Positions 38,832 through 47,440 of a stretch of DNA of 64,000 nucleotides are shown here, piece after piece (position 1 is the stretch's first letter; each line of letters opens with the position of its first letter). Made by a program: the position numbers and the translations under genes. The notes under the pieces were generated by a model. The model did not search any database and was not told where the DNA came from. It was given only the letters and a program-made list of their open reading frames with translations. The DNA comes from Flintibacter faecis (GTDB taxonomy: Bacteria; Bacillota; Clostridia; Oscillospirales; Oscillospiraceae): assembly GCF_014287875.1 (NCBI RefSeq), contig NZ_JACOPN010000005.1:62001-126000 (forward strand), written 5' to 3'.

Positions 38832-39863
38832 ATGGTGAAATGGATCGAGACCACCGGACGGTCTGAGGAGGATGCCATCTCCGCCGCCCTGTTCCAGCTG
38901 GGACTGGAGCGGGATGATGTGTCCATCGAAGTCATCGAGCGGGCCAAGTCCGGTTTCCTGGGCTTCGGCGGCAACCCCGCCAAGGTCCGCGTCAGCTACG
39001 AGGTGGACCAGGAGGGCGGCAGCCCCAAGCCCATGAAGGACCCCTTCCAGGAGCTGCGGGATGTGGCCCGGCCCTCCGCCCCCAAGAAGGAGGAGAAAAA
39101 GCCCGAGGTCAAAAAGCCCCAGGCACCCAAGCCCCAGCCCGTCCGGGCCCCCAAGGCCGAGGAGAAGGCCGCCCCCAAGGCGCAGGAGGAGACACCCGCC
39201 CAGCCTGTGGAGGAGGAGACCATCCTCACCGCCAAGACGGCCTGGAAGCCCGCCTCTAAGTCCGCCCGGCCCCAGCGCCGGGAGCAGCGCCGCCCTCGCC
39301 CCGCCCAGAACCAGCTGCAGGAGGGGGACGAGGTGCTCATCGGCGGGGAGAAGCCCGTCCATGTCCACAAGGAGGTCACCCTGACCCCCGCCAGCGCCAA
39401 CGACGAGAAGGCCCAGAAGATCGGCACCTTCCTCACCGGCCTGCTGGAGCGGCTGGAGGTGGAGGCCACCCCCGAGATCTTTGCCGCTGACGACGGCGGC
39501 TATCAGATCGTCCTCCAGGGCCAGAACCTGGGCGCCATCATCGGCCGCCGGGGGGAGACTCTGGATGCCATCCAGCAGCTGACCAACTATGCCGTCAACC
39601 ACGGCCAGTCCAAGCGGGTGCGTATCCACGTGGATGCCGAGGGCTATCGGGCCAAGCGGGAGGAGTCCCTCCAGCGCCTGGCAGTGAAAGTGGCCGGAAA
39701 AGTGGTCAAGTATCGCAAGAACATGACCCTGGAGGCCATGAACGCCTACGAGCGCCACGTCATCCACACCGCCCTGCAGGACTACCCCAACGTGACCACC
39801 TACTCCACCGGCGTGGAGCCCAACCGCCGCACCGTGGTGGCCTACGCCCCGGGGCAGAAGTAA
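38832..39863 (+). CDS. khpB: RNA-binding protein KhpB (Jag)
   Basis: A 343-residue protein. The Jag N-terminal domain (residues 1-55, WIETTGRSEEDAISAALFQL onward) is followed by a long Pro/Lys/Ala-rich linker, a KH-like domain with IIGRRGETLDAIQQL (about residues 235-250) and a C-terminal R3H domain (about 275-340, NAYERHVIHTALQ). It binds RNA with KhpA and affects division and envelope genes. The usual next genes mnmE and mnmG are missing. Confidence 0.95.
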   Translation: MVKWIETTGRSEEDAISAALFQLGLERDDVSIEVIERAKSGFLGFGGNPAKVRVSYEVDQEGGSPKPMKDPFQELRDVARPSAPKKEEKKPEVKKPQAPKPQPVRAPKAEEKAAPKAQEETPAQPVEEETILTAKTAWKPASKSARPQRREQRRPRPAQNQLQEGDEVLIGGEKPVHVHKEVTLTPASANDEKAQKIGTFLTGLLERLEVEATPEIFAADDGGYQIVLQGQNLGAIIGRRGETLDAIQQLTNYAVNHGQSKRVRIHVDAEGYRAKREESLQRLAVKVAGKVVKYRKNMTLEAMNAYERHVIHTALQDYPNVTTYSTGVEPNRRTVVAYAPGQK

Positions 39864-39884
39864 AAATTTGATTCTGCGAGGCTT

Positions 39885-39923
39885 TTGGCGGCGGGAGGAA
39901 CTTCCTCCCGCCGCCTTTTTGTC
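39885..39923 (+). terminator. Terminator after khpB
   Basis: GGCGGCGGGAGGAA pairs with TTCCTCCCGCCGCC and is followed by TTTTTGTC. It ends the rpmH-khpB transcript only about 14 bases before the next gene's start. Confidence 0.92.
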
Positions 39924-39936
39924 AGGAGGTTTCATC

Positions 39937-41247
39937 ATGTCCACGCCCCTTTATGACGCCCTGAAAGACTATGCCGCCCGGCGGACGGCCCGGTTCCACA
40001 TGCCCGGCCACAAGGGCCGCTGGCTGCCCCTGCCGGAGCTGGTCCCCCTGGCCCCTCTGGACGTGACCGAGATCCCGGGAACGGGGAACCTGTACGAGGC
40101 GGGGGAGCCGTTCGACTCTGCCCAGGCCCTGTGGGCCCAGGTCTTCGGCTTTGACCACTGCCAGTTCCTCACCGGCGGCTCCACCATGGGGGTGCTCACC
40201 GGGCTGACCCTGTTCTGCCCCCCGGGCAGCCGGGTGCTGCTGGACCGGGGCTGCCACCGCTCCGCCTTCAACGCCCTGGCCCTGCTGGACTTAGATCCCG
40301 TCTATCTCCCCCGGCCCTGGCTGGCGGAGGAAAATCTGGTGGGCCCCTTCGGGCCGGAGCAGGTGGAGGCGGCCCTGAAAAAAGCCCCGGAGATCAAAAC
40401 GATATGTATAACGTCACCCACATATGCCGGAGCGTTGTCGGATATTCCCGCCATCGCCCAAGTGGCTCACGCCCACGGGGCCCGGCTGCTGGTGGACGGA
40501 GCCCATGGAGCCCACCTGCCCTTTTTGGGGATCGACGCCTTTGCCGGAGCGGACGGGGTGGTGGTCTCCGCCCACAAGACCCTGCCCGCCATGGGCCAGT
40601 CCGCCCTGCTTTTTACCCGGGGAGTGGACCCGGAGCTGGTCCGCCGCCGGGCCAGCCTGTACGGCAGCTCCAGCCCCTCCTATCCCATGATGGCCAGCCT
40701 GGACGCGGCCCGGGATTGGATGCTGGGGCCGGGGCGGCAGGAGTATGAACGGGCAGCCCGACGGGTAGCCGGGCTCCGCCGCCGCTTTCCCAGCGTGGGG
40801 GATCGTTTGCCTTGGGACCCCGCCCGGCTCACCGTGAAGGTGAAAAACGGCCCCGCCTTTGCCCGGGCGCTGGAGGGAATGGGCATCTATCCCGAGATGG
40901 AGGACGGGGGGCATGTGGTGTTCATCTGCTCGGCCCAGGACCGGGAGGAGGATCTGGACCGGCTGGAGGGGGCGCTATCGGCCCTGGAGGGGGAGATGGG
41001 TCCCTGTCCGCCCCTGCCTGCACCCCCCGCCCCGGAGCGGGTGCTCTCCCCCAGACAGGCCCTGTTCGCCCCCGTGGAGACCCTGCCTTTAGCCGACTGT
41101 CTGGGCCGGGTGGCCGCCGGACAGCTGGCCCCCTATCCCCCCGGCATCCCCGTGGTGGCCCCGGGGGAGCGGATCGGGAAAAAAGAACTTTCTTATTTCG
41201 CCCAAATAGGGTATAATAGCCCCAACGTGGCCGTGGTGAAAGCGTAA
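39937..41247 (+). CDS. PLP-dependent Orn/Lys/Arg decarboxylase family protein
   Basis: A 436-residue fold-type I PLP enzyme. RFHMPGHKGR opens the domain (about residue 20), LTGGSTMGVL binds the phosphate, VDGAHGAHLPF holds the PLP-pairing Asp, and VVSAHKTLPAMGQSA has the PLP lysine. The length is that of the short YaaO/SpeA-like branch, with a C-terminal lobe lacking the regulatory wing domain. It would remove CO2 from a basic amino acid. In Bacillus the equivalent gene also lies near holB and yaaT; tmk, often in between, is absent. Confidence 0.88.
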   Translation: MSTPLYDALKDYAARRTARFHMPGHKGRWLPLPELVPLAPLDVTEIPGTGNLYEAGEPFDSAQALWAQVFGFDHCQFLTGGSTMGVLTGLTLFCPPGSRVLLDRGCHRSAFNALALLDLDPVYLPRPWLAEENLVGPFGPEQVEAALKKAPEIKTICITSPTYAGALSDIPAIAQVAHAHGARLLVDGAHGAHLPFLGIDAFAGADGVVVSAHKTLPAMGQSALLFTRGVDPELVRRRASLYGSSSPSYPMMASLDAARDWMLGPGRQEYERAARRVAGLRRRFPSVGDRLPWDPARLTVKVKNGPAFARALEGMGIYPEMEDGGHVVFICSAQDREEDLDRLEGALSALEGEMGPCPPLPAPPAPERVLSPRQALFAPVETLPLADCLGRVAAGQLAPYPPGIPVVAPGERIGKKELSYFAQIGYNSPNVAVVKA

Positions 41248-41259
41248 CGGCATGTTTTC

Positions 41260-41545
41260 TGTCATTGCGAGGAGGGGCAAAGCCCCGACGCGGCAATCCG
41301 TATCTTCGTCCAACAGCCTCCCTTGTCAAAGGGAGGTGGCACGGGCGCAGCCCGTGACGGAAGGATTCCGACTACCAGAAAGCTGACCTAAGAAAGGAAT
41401 CCCTCAGTCAGCTTCGCTGCCAGCTAGCCCTATCCCTTTTGTCCCTTCGGGACATTTCCCCTTGGTAAGGGGAATCGGCCTTTGACAAGGGGGCCAAGGG
41501 ACGGGGGTTACGGATTCCCACGTCGCTTACGCTCCTCGGAATGAC
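41260..41545. repeat. CATTGC and GGAATCC elements with nested F module
   Basis: CATTGC arms at about 41261-41300 and about 41510-41545 bracket a GGAATCC element. Its second arm (about 41395-41500) is interrupted by an F module (about 41429-41485). Confidence 0.85.
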
Positions 41546-41593
41546 AAACGATAGAAGCATTTCTAAAATTCTAAGAGAAACAGGGGTGAGACC

Positions 41594-42505
41594 ATGGACT
41601 TTCCTGCTTTGGCGGGGAACGGGCGCTTAAAGCAGCAGCTGTCCCAGCGGGAGGAGGGCCGGGGCCTCTCCCACGCCTATCTCATCGCCGGGCCAAAAGG
41701 CTCCGGGCGGCACACCCTGGCCACGGAGCTCTCTGCCGCCATGGTCTGCACCGCACCGGCGGGACAGCGCCCCTGCCATAGGTGCCCGCCCTGCAAAAAG
41801 GTGCTCGCCGGCGTACACCCAGACGTGAATATGATTTCCGGCGGGGAGAAACCCATCGCCGTGGACCAGGTGCGCTCCCTCCGCTCCGATGCCTACGTCC
41901 GCCCCAACGAGGGGCAGCGGAAGGTCTATGTGCTGGAGGGGGCCGACCAGATGAACGCCTCCGCCCAGAACGCCATGCTCAAGCTGCTGGAGGAGGGGCC
42001 GGACTACGCCGCCTTTCTGCTGCTGGCGGAAAACGGCTCCGGCGTGCTGGAGACGGTGCGCTCCCGGTGCGAGGAGCTGGAGCTCTCCCCCGTGCCCCTG
42101 GCCGACTGCCGCAGGTATCTCGCCGTCCGCTTCCCGGGAAAAACGGAGGAGGAGCGGGAACAGGCCGCTTTCAGCTGTCAGGGCGTGCTGGGCCGGGCGG
42201 TGGCCCTGCTGGAGGGTAGCAGCACCCCGGAATGGCAAAGCGCCGTAGAGACGCTGGCAGAGGCCATAGAGCGGGGCGGCGAGCTGGAGCTGTTCCAGGC
42301 CTCCATGGCCCTGGACCGGAAAGATAGCCTGCTGCCCATGCTGGAGGCCCTGGAGGAAAATTTAGGCCGCCGGTGCGTGGCGGCCTCAGACCGCCGCCGG
42401 CTGGTGAAGGGCATGGAGCTTGTGGCCGCCCTGCGCCGGGCAGCCAAACTCAACGCCAACCCGGGCCAGCTGGCCGGGTGGCTGTGCGCAGGGATGTTTT
42501 CCTGA
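41594..42505 (+). CDS. holB: DNA polymerase III delta' subunit
   Basis: A 303-residue clamp-loader subunit. LSHAYLIAGPKGSGRHTLA is the P-loop region, with Arg for the usual lysine; delta' often has a degenerate ATP site. A zinc-binding cysteine group (CHRCPPCKKV) and the SRC-like motif VRSRCEEL are present. It completes the sliding-clamp loader with tau and delta. ricT follows, as in other Firmicutes. Confidence 0.92.
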   Translation: MDFPALAGNGRLKQQLSQREEGRGLSHAYLIAGPKGSGRHTLATELSAAMVCTAPAGQRPCHRCPPCKKVLAGVHPDVNMISGGEKPIAVDQVRSLRSDAYVRPNEGQRKVYVLEGADQMNASAQNAMLKLLEEGPDYAAFLLLAENGSGVLETVRSRCEELELSPVPLADCRRYLAVRFPGKTEEEREQAAFSCQGVLGRAVALLEGSSTPEWQSAVETLAEAIERGGELELFQASMALDRKDSLLPMLEALEENLGRRCVAASDRRRLVKGMELVAALRRAAKLNANPGQLAGWLCAGMFS

Positions 42506-42597
42506 ACGAACCGCACCGGAAAAAGGGGGCTCCGGCCCCGATCCGGCAGATTTTCAATCGATATTTTGTTTTTAAGATCGGACCAAAGGAGAAGGCA

Positions 42598-43944
42598 ATG
42601 GTAGAGATCATCAGCGTCCGCTTTAAAGAGGGCGGCAAGCAGTATTATTTCAATCCCGACGGCCAGCAGTTCCAGGTGGGGGACGGGGTCATTGTAGACA
42701 CCACCCGGGGCACGGAATACGGCCTGTGTACCCACGGAAATTCCATGATCGACGAGATCGAGCTGATGGCCCCCCTGCGCCCGGTGGTGCGCAAGGCCAC
42801 CCAGGAGGACAAGCTGACCCTGGAGCGGAACAAGGAGAAGGAGAAAAAGGCCTTCGCCATCTGCCAGGAGAAGATCGCCCAGCACGGGCTGGACATGAAG
42901 CTGGTGGAGGCGGAGTATAGCTTCGAGGGGAACAAGGTCCTGTTCTTCTTCACCTCCGACGGGCGGGTGGACTTCCGGGCCCTGGTGAAGGATCTGGCCG
43001 GGACCATCCACGCCCGCATCGAGCTGCGGCAGATCGGCGTGCGGGACGAGGCCCGGATGCTGGGCGGCCTGGGCATCTGCGGCCGGCCCTTCTGCTGCGC
43101 CCAGTTTTTGGACGAGTTCCAGCCCGTGTCCATCAAAATGGCCAAGACCCAGAACCTGTCGCTGAACCCCACCAAAATTTCCGGGGCCTGCGGGCGGCTG
43201 ATGTGCTGCCTGAAGTATGAGCAGGATGCCTACGAGGATCTGGTCAAGCACGCCCCCAAGCAGGAATCCTTTGTAGAGACCCCCGACGGGGCGGGCACCG
43301 TGTCCAGCGTGAACCTGCTGCGGCAGACGGTGCAGGTCCGGCTGGACAGCGCCCCCGAAAGCCCCAAGTGCTATCACAACTGCGAGCTGTGCGTCATCCG
43401 CAGCGGCAAGGGCAAGCGGCCTGACGACTATGTCCAGCCTCCGTTAGAGGAGCTGGCCAAGCTCCGCCGTTCCGCCGAGGAGGACCAGGCCAAGAAGGAA
43501 GTCGACGCCCTCACCGTGGCCCTGGAGAACGCCTTCCCAGGCCGTCCGGCCAAGGAGCTGCGTCAGCCGGAGCCCGCCCCCGACCAGGGGGAGGAACGCC
43601 CCGCCAAGCCCCGGCGCAGCCGTCCCCGCCGCCCCCGCCCCCAGGGGGAGGACCAGGCCCAGAGTCAGGATAAGAACCAGGGCCAGCCCCGTCAGGACCA
43701 GCGGCCTCCCCGCCAGGAGCCGTCCGGCGAGGGCAAAAAGCCCGAGTTCCGCCGCCGCCCGCCCCGCCGCCCCCAGGAGGGCAGCGGCGAGCCCCGGCAG
43801 CAGCCTTTCCAGCAGGAGCGGAGAGAGAATCAGCCCGGCCCCGACCGGGAGGGGGGTGCCAACCGCCCCCGCCGCCGCCGCCGCCGTCCCGGCCGGGGCA
43901 ATGGCCCCGCCGGAGCCCCCGGAGGAAAGCCGGGGGAGGAGTAA
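42598..43944 (+). CDS. ricT: PSP1-domain protein RicT (YaaT) with long basic tail
   Basis: A 448-residue protein. The PSP1 core (residues 1-270) has MVEIISVRFKEGGKQYYF and the cysteine groups GICGRPFCCAQF and ACGRLMCCLKYE, which in the Bacillus Ric complex hold an iron-sulfur cluster. The last 150 residues are a disordered tail rich in Pro, Arg and Gln. RicT helps RNase Y mature mRNAs. The start at 42598 has AAAGGAG upstream; the frame further 5' overlaps holB in another phase. Confidence 0.93.
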   Translation: MVEIISVRFKEGGKQYYFNPDGQQFQVGDGVIVDTTRGTEYGLCTHGNSMIDEIELMAPLRPVVRKATQEDKLTLERNKEKEKKAFAICQEKIAQHGLDMKLVEAEYSFEGNKVLFFFTSDGRVDFRALVKDLAGTIHARIELRQIGVRDEARMLGGLGICGRPFCCAQFLDEFQPVSIKMAKTQNLSLNPTKISGACGRLMCCLKYEQDAYEDLVKHAPKQESFVETPDGAGTVSSVNLLRQTVQVRLDSAPESPKCYHNCELCVIRSGKGKRPDDYVQPPLEELAKLRRSAEEDQAKKEVDALTVALENAFPGRPAKELRQPEPAPDQGEERPAKPRRSRPRRPRPQGEDQAQSQDKNQGQPRQDQRPPRQEPSGEGKKPEFRRRPPRRPQEGSGEPRQQPFQQERRENQPGPDREGGANRPRRRRRRPGRGNGPAGAPGGKPGEE

Positions 43945-43947
43945 GCG

Positions 43948-44405
43948 GAAGGCCCTCTCCGCCCCCTGCGGGGGCACCTCCCCCAAAGGGGGAGGCAAGT
44001 GAGAACCGCTATCGAGAATGCGCCCGTGGCTCCCCCGGCGGGCCGCTGAGGACAGCGGCCCCTACGGACAAGGTTCGTCGCATTCCGTAGGGGCGGATGT
44101 CCCCATCCGCCCGTCCCCACGTCCCAAGCCTTCCCCTGGGGGAAGGTGGCACGGCGTTAGCCGTGACGGATGAGGGGAAGGCCGAAGGGCTGTGAGCCCT
44201 CGCATCAGAACGAATATAGCCTTCCCCACGCAGGGGGGAAGGTGGCATGGGCGTAAGCCCATGACGGATGAGGGGGACCCCCATGGATGCATCCGCCCCC
44301 GGCGGGCCGCTGGGGACAGCGGCCCCTGCGGACGAGGTCCGTCGCATTCCGTAGGGGCGGATGTCCCCATCCGCCCGGAACGCTTTGTACGCCGACGGCG
44401 GGCGG
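43948..44405. repeat. Long composite repeat with GCCCTCTC, GTAG-REP and GCCTTCCCC elements
   Basis: A GCCCTCTC arm (43951-44000) is followed by two GTAG-REP pairs, at about 44038-44115 and 44300-44378. Each combines a GGGCCGCT variant with a GGGCGGAT variant. A complete GCCTTCCCC element lies between them (about 44128-44280). Confidence 0.9.
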
Positions 44406-44456
44406 CCACAGGCCGCCCGCTGTTTTTGTAAAACTGGAAAAGAGAGAAGGGTCCCG

Positions 44457-45401
44457 ATGGCGGAATTTTTCAATGCGGTGTCCGCCGTGTTTTTGTTGTT
44501 TTCCCTGATGGCCGTGGGCTATTTTCTGGGCGTGTCCGGCTGGATGGGCGGCGGGGAGAAGAAGTTCCTCAGCCGCTTTGTAGTGAACATCGCCGTGCCC
44601 TGCAACTGTCTGGTGGGTCTGCTGAACAATCTCAAGCACGAGGACCTGGCCCGGGCGGGGCAGATGATGGTGTTCACCGTGGGGGGCATCGTGCTCACCC
44701 TGGCGCTGAGCGCCCTGGCGGCCACCCTGCTGCAGCTGCCCCGGTCCCGGTGGGGCGTGTTCGTGCCCATGGCGGGGCTGTCCAACGTGCTGTTTGTGGG
44801 GCTGCCCCTGTGTACCCAGCTGTTTGGGGAGGTGTGCGTCCCCTATGTGATGGTCTATTACCTGTCCAACACCATCTTCACCCAGTCTCTGGCCGTGGTG
44901 CTCATCGAGCGGGCGGGCAGCCAGCCGGGGAAGGGGGGCAGCCTGGCTCACCGGATGCTGGACATGCTGCGCAAGCCCCCCATCGTGGGCATGGCCGTGT
45001 CCATTGTGCTGCTGGTGCTGGGGCTGCGCCCGCCGGAGCTGGTGATGCGCTTTGCCAGCCAGATCAGCGGCAGCGTCACCCCCCTGGCCCTCATCTACTG
45101 CGGCTATATCGTCTATGAGGTGGGGCTGAAAAACCTGCGCTTTCTCCGGGGCATGCCGACAATGCTGATCATCCGGCTTATCATCTCCCCTTTGATCTGC
45201 GCAGCGTTCTGCACGCTGGGGGGCGTGTCCGGCCTTGCCATGCGGGTGTTCATCGTGGAGTCCGCCCTGCCCGTGGTCAGCCAGATCACGGTGATGGCCG
45301 GGGCCTATGGGGCCGACGAGGAGTATGCCGCCACCGGGGCCTGCCTGTCCATGCTGGGCTGCTTTCTCACCATCCCGGTGCTGATGCTGATCCTGTCTTA
45401 A
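44457..45401 (+). CDS. AEC-family transporter
   Basis: A 314-residue membrane protein with about ten hydrophobic helices, of the auxin efflux carrier family. The start AVFLLFSLMAVGYFLG and the unwound-helix region SNVLFVGLPL are typical. Members export small organic acids such as malate, malonate or amino-acid derivatives; the substrate is unknown here. The start at 44457 follows GAGAAGG; the upstream frame is repeat DNA. Confidence 0.88.
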   Translation: MAEFFNAVSAVFLLFSLMAVGYFLGVSGWMGGGEKKFLSRFVVNIAVPCNCLVGLLNNLKHEDLARAGQMMVFTVGGIVLTLALSALAATLLQLPRSRWGVFVPMAGLSNVLFVGLPLCTQLFGEVCVPYVMVYYLSNTIFTQSLAVVLIERAGSQPGKGGSLAHRMLDMLRKPPIVGMAVSIVLLVLGLRPPELVMRFASQISGSVTPLALIYCGYIVYEVGLKNLRFLRGMPTMLIIRLIISPLICAAFCTLGGVSGLAMRVFIVESALPVVSQITVMAGAYGADEEYAATGACLSMLGCFLTIPVLMLILS

Positions 45402-45403
45402 CG

Positions 45404-45444
45404 CAAAAAATCGGCGTGAGTGTTCTCACGTCGATTTTTTGCGC
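45404..45444. terminator. Bidirectional terminator
   Basis: GCAAAAAATCGGCGTGAG pairs with CTCACGTCGATTTTTTGC. It lies between the convergent AEC and DUF4491 genes and overlaps the 3' end of the latter. Confidence 0.9.
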
Positions 45445-45713
45445 TCTTTTTTTGGAAACCAGCCCCGGGCTACCCGCTTTTCCTGTTCCTTCAGCTCCAG
45501 AATGCTCCACAGGCAACTCATCCCTGCCACGCCCAGGGCGGCGGAGGGGATGGTCTGCCGGACGAAGAGAGAAGCAGCCAGCAGGGCCAGTCCGGCCAGG
45601 AGGAAGGCGGGCCAGCACCGGCTGGAGAAGTGGTATTCACTCCAGATGACGATGGGGTGGAACAGACCGATGAGGGCAAAGGCGATGCCCCCGATGATCA
45701 CGCCGTCCAGCAT
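45426..45713 (-). CDS. DUF4491-family small membrane protein
   Basis: A 95-residue protein with three hydrophobic segments. GLFHPIVIWSEYHFSSRCWP and the ending LKEQEKRVARGWFPK are characteristic of DUF4491. Function unknown. Its ATG shares one base with the stop codon of the upstream FAH-family gene, so the two are translationally coupled. Confidence 0.88.
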   Translation of the reverse strand: MLDGVIIGGIAFALIGLFHPIVIWSEYHFSSRCWPAFLLAGLALLAASLFVRQTIPSAALGVAGMSCLWSILELKEQEKRVARGWFPKKERKKST

Positions 45714-46570
45714 CACACGAAGGTGTTTTCCAGGGTGCCGATGCTCTGGATGGTCACGGACACCCGGTCCCCGGGCTTGAGCCAGTCCTTCCGGTCGGCG
45801 GGGTAGCCCTGCATGACCCCCTGGGGGGTGCCGGTGAAGATCAGGTCCCCGGGCATCAGGGTGAAGTGGCGGGACAGGTCGGCGATGATCTGCGCCACGG
45901 AGAAGATCATGTCTCCGGTGTTGGAGCTCTGCCGGGTCTGGCCGTTCACCTGGCTGGAGATGTCCAGGGCGGTGGGGTCCAGCTCCCTGGCGGGGACCAG
46001 GCAGGGGCCGATGGGGGCAAAGCCGTCGAAGGTCTTGGACAGCAGCCACTGGCCGCCCCGGGCAAACTGCAGGTCCCGGGTGGACAGGTCGTCGCCGCAG
46101 GTATAGCCGTAGACATAGTCCAGGGCCTCGTCCACGGAAACGTCCCGGGCGGGGCGGCCCATGACGGCCACCAGCTCCGCCTCATAGTCATACTCCTTAT
46201 AGTCGGGCAGCAGCTTCACGGCCTCCCCGTGGGCGGCCAGGGCATTGGAGAACTTGCAGAAGGGCACGGGAGCCGGGGGCAGGGGCAGACCGCACTCCTT
46301 GGCGTGCCGGCGATAGTTCAGGCCGATGCACAGGATGCGCCCGGTCTGGGTGACCACCGGGGCCAGAGGGGCGCTGGTAAAGCACCGGGCGGCTTCCGCC
46401 AGGGGAGCGAGCTGAGAGAGCCCCTCGTCCCCCAGGGCGATGGCCTGGGCCATGTCCGCCGGAGCGGACACCCCCCGCCGGGCGGCCTCCGCCTGCACGT
46501 CCACGATGCCCTGGGGGGTCTGAAGGCCAAGGGCGGGAGTGCTGTCGTGCCAAAATTGAACCAGTTTCAT
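45713..46570 (-). CDS. Fumarylacetoacetate hydrolase (FAH) family protein
   Basis: A 285-residue enzyme. The FAH fold shows ILCIGLNYRRHAKE, the metal ligands in DYEAELVAVMGRPAR, GYTCGDDLSTRDLQ, and IFTGTPQGV near the C-terminus. Members act as hydrolases, hydratases or decarboxylases on 2-oxo-3-ene and oxaloacetate-like acids. No pathway partner is adjacent, so the reaction is open. The start at 46570 has GAGGTG six bases upstream. Confidence 0.9.
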   Translation of the reverse strand: MKLVQFWHDSTPALGLQTPQGIVDVQAEAARRGVSAPADMAQAIALGDEGLSQLAPLAEAARCFTSAPLAPVVTQTGRILCIGLNYRRHAKECGLPLPPAPVPFCKFSNALAAHGEAVKLLPDYKEYDYEAELVAVMGRPARDVSVDEALDYVYGYTCGDDLSTRDLQFARGGQWLLSKTFDGFAPIGPCLVPARELDPTALDISSQVNGQTRQSSNTGDMIFSVAQIIADLSRHFTLMPGDLIFTGTPQGVMQGYPADRKDWLKPGDRVSVTIQSIGTLENTFV

Positions 46571-46584
46571 AAGTAACACCTCGG

Positions 46585-47378
46585 TGAGTGATGAGTTAGG
46601 AGTTAGGAGTTAGGAGGGATGAGTTAGGAGTTGGCCTTTTCCCCTGGGGGAAGGTGCCCCAGTGGGCACACTGGGGCGGATGAGGGGAATGCCGAAGAGT
46701 TTTGAGAGGTTGCGTGGGAACGTATTTAGCCTTCCCCCTGCCAGGGGGAAGGTGGCCCGAAGGGCCGGATGAGGGTGAATTTCGTTGGGTGCAATGGCCA
46801 TCGAACGGGCGGATGGGGACATCCGCCCCTACGCCGGGTTACGATAGATTTCGTAGGGGCCGCTGTCCCCAGCGGCCCGTCGATAACGGGTGCACCCCCG
46901 CAAATCCCCCTCATCCGGCATGGCCTGCGGCCATGCCACCTTCTCCCCTGCGGGGCGAAGGCTATAACCGCTCTGTCGGGAGCGCTCAAATGTCGATGGC
47001 CTTCCCCTCATCCGTCACGGCTAACGCCGTGCCACCTTCCCCCAGGGGAAGGCGGAGGGGCAGTGTCGAAGGCGTGTTCTTGGCTCCCCCTTTGGGGGAG
47101 CTGGCACGGCGAAGCCGTGACTGAGAGGGCGGGCGGCTAATAGCCGCCCCTACGCAGGGTTACGATAGATTTCGTAGGGGCCGCTGTCCCCAGCGGCCCG
47201 TCGATAACGGGTGCACCCCCGCAAATCCCCCTCATCCGGCATGGCCTGCGGCCATGCCACCTTCTCCCCTGCGGGGCGAAGGCTATAGCTGTTCCGTCGG
47301 GAGCGCTCAAATGTCGATGGCGTTCCCCTCATCCGTCACGGCTGCGCCGTGCCACCTTCCCCCAGGGGAAGGCGTTGT
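46585..47378. repeat. Largest repeat island: heptamers and tandem composite units
   Basis: TTAGGAG heptamers (46600-46632) open it. Two long near-identical blocks follow (about 46835-47050 and 47155-47370). Each has a right half GTAG-REP (GTAGGGGCCGCTGTCCCCAG), a TCGATAACGGGTGCACCCCC joint and a full GCCTTCCCC element. A GCCCTCTC element separates them (about 47078-47130). The two copies differ at only a few positions, pointing to recent segmental duplication. No gene is seen. Confidence 0.88.
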
Positions 47379-47440
47379 GCGGGCGAAAAAATACCGGAGC
47401 GGGACGGTCCCGCCCCGGCGAATGGGGTCTGTTTTTGAAC

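Noticed and set aside
46702..47332. Several small frames in the repeat island upstream of aspS
   Set aside because: All are translations of GCCTTCCCC and GTAG-REP elements; the same peptides recur wherever the repeats occur.
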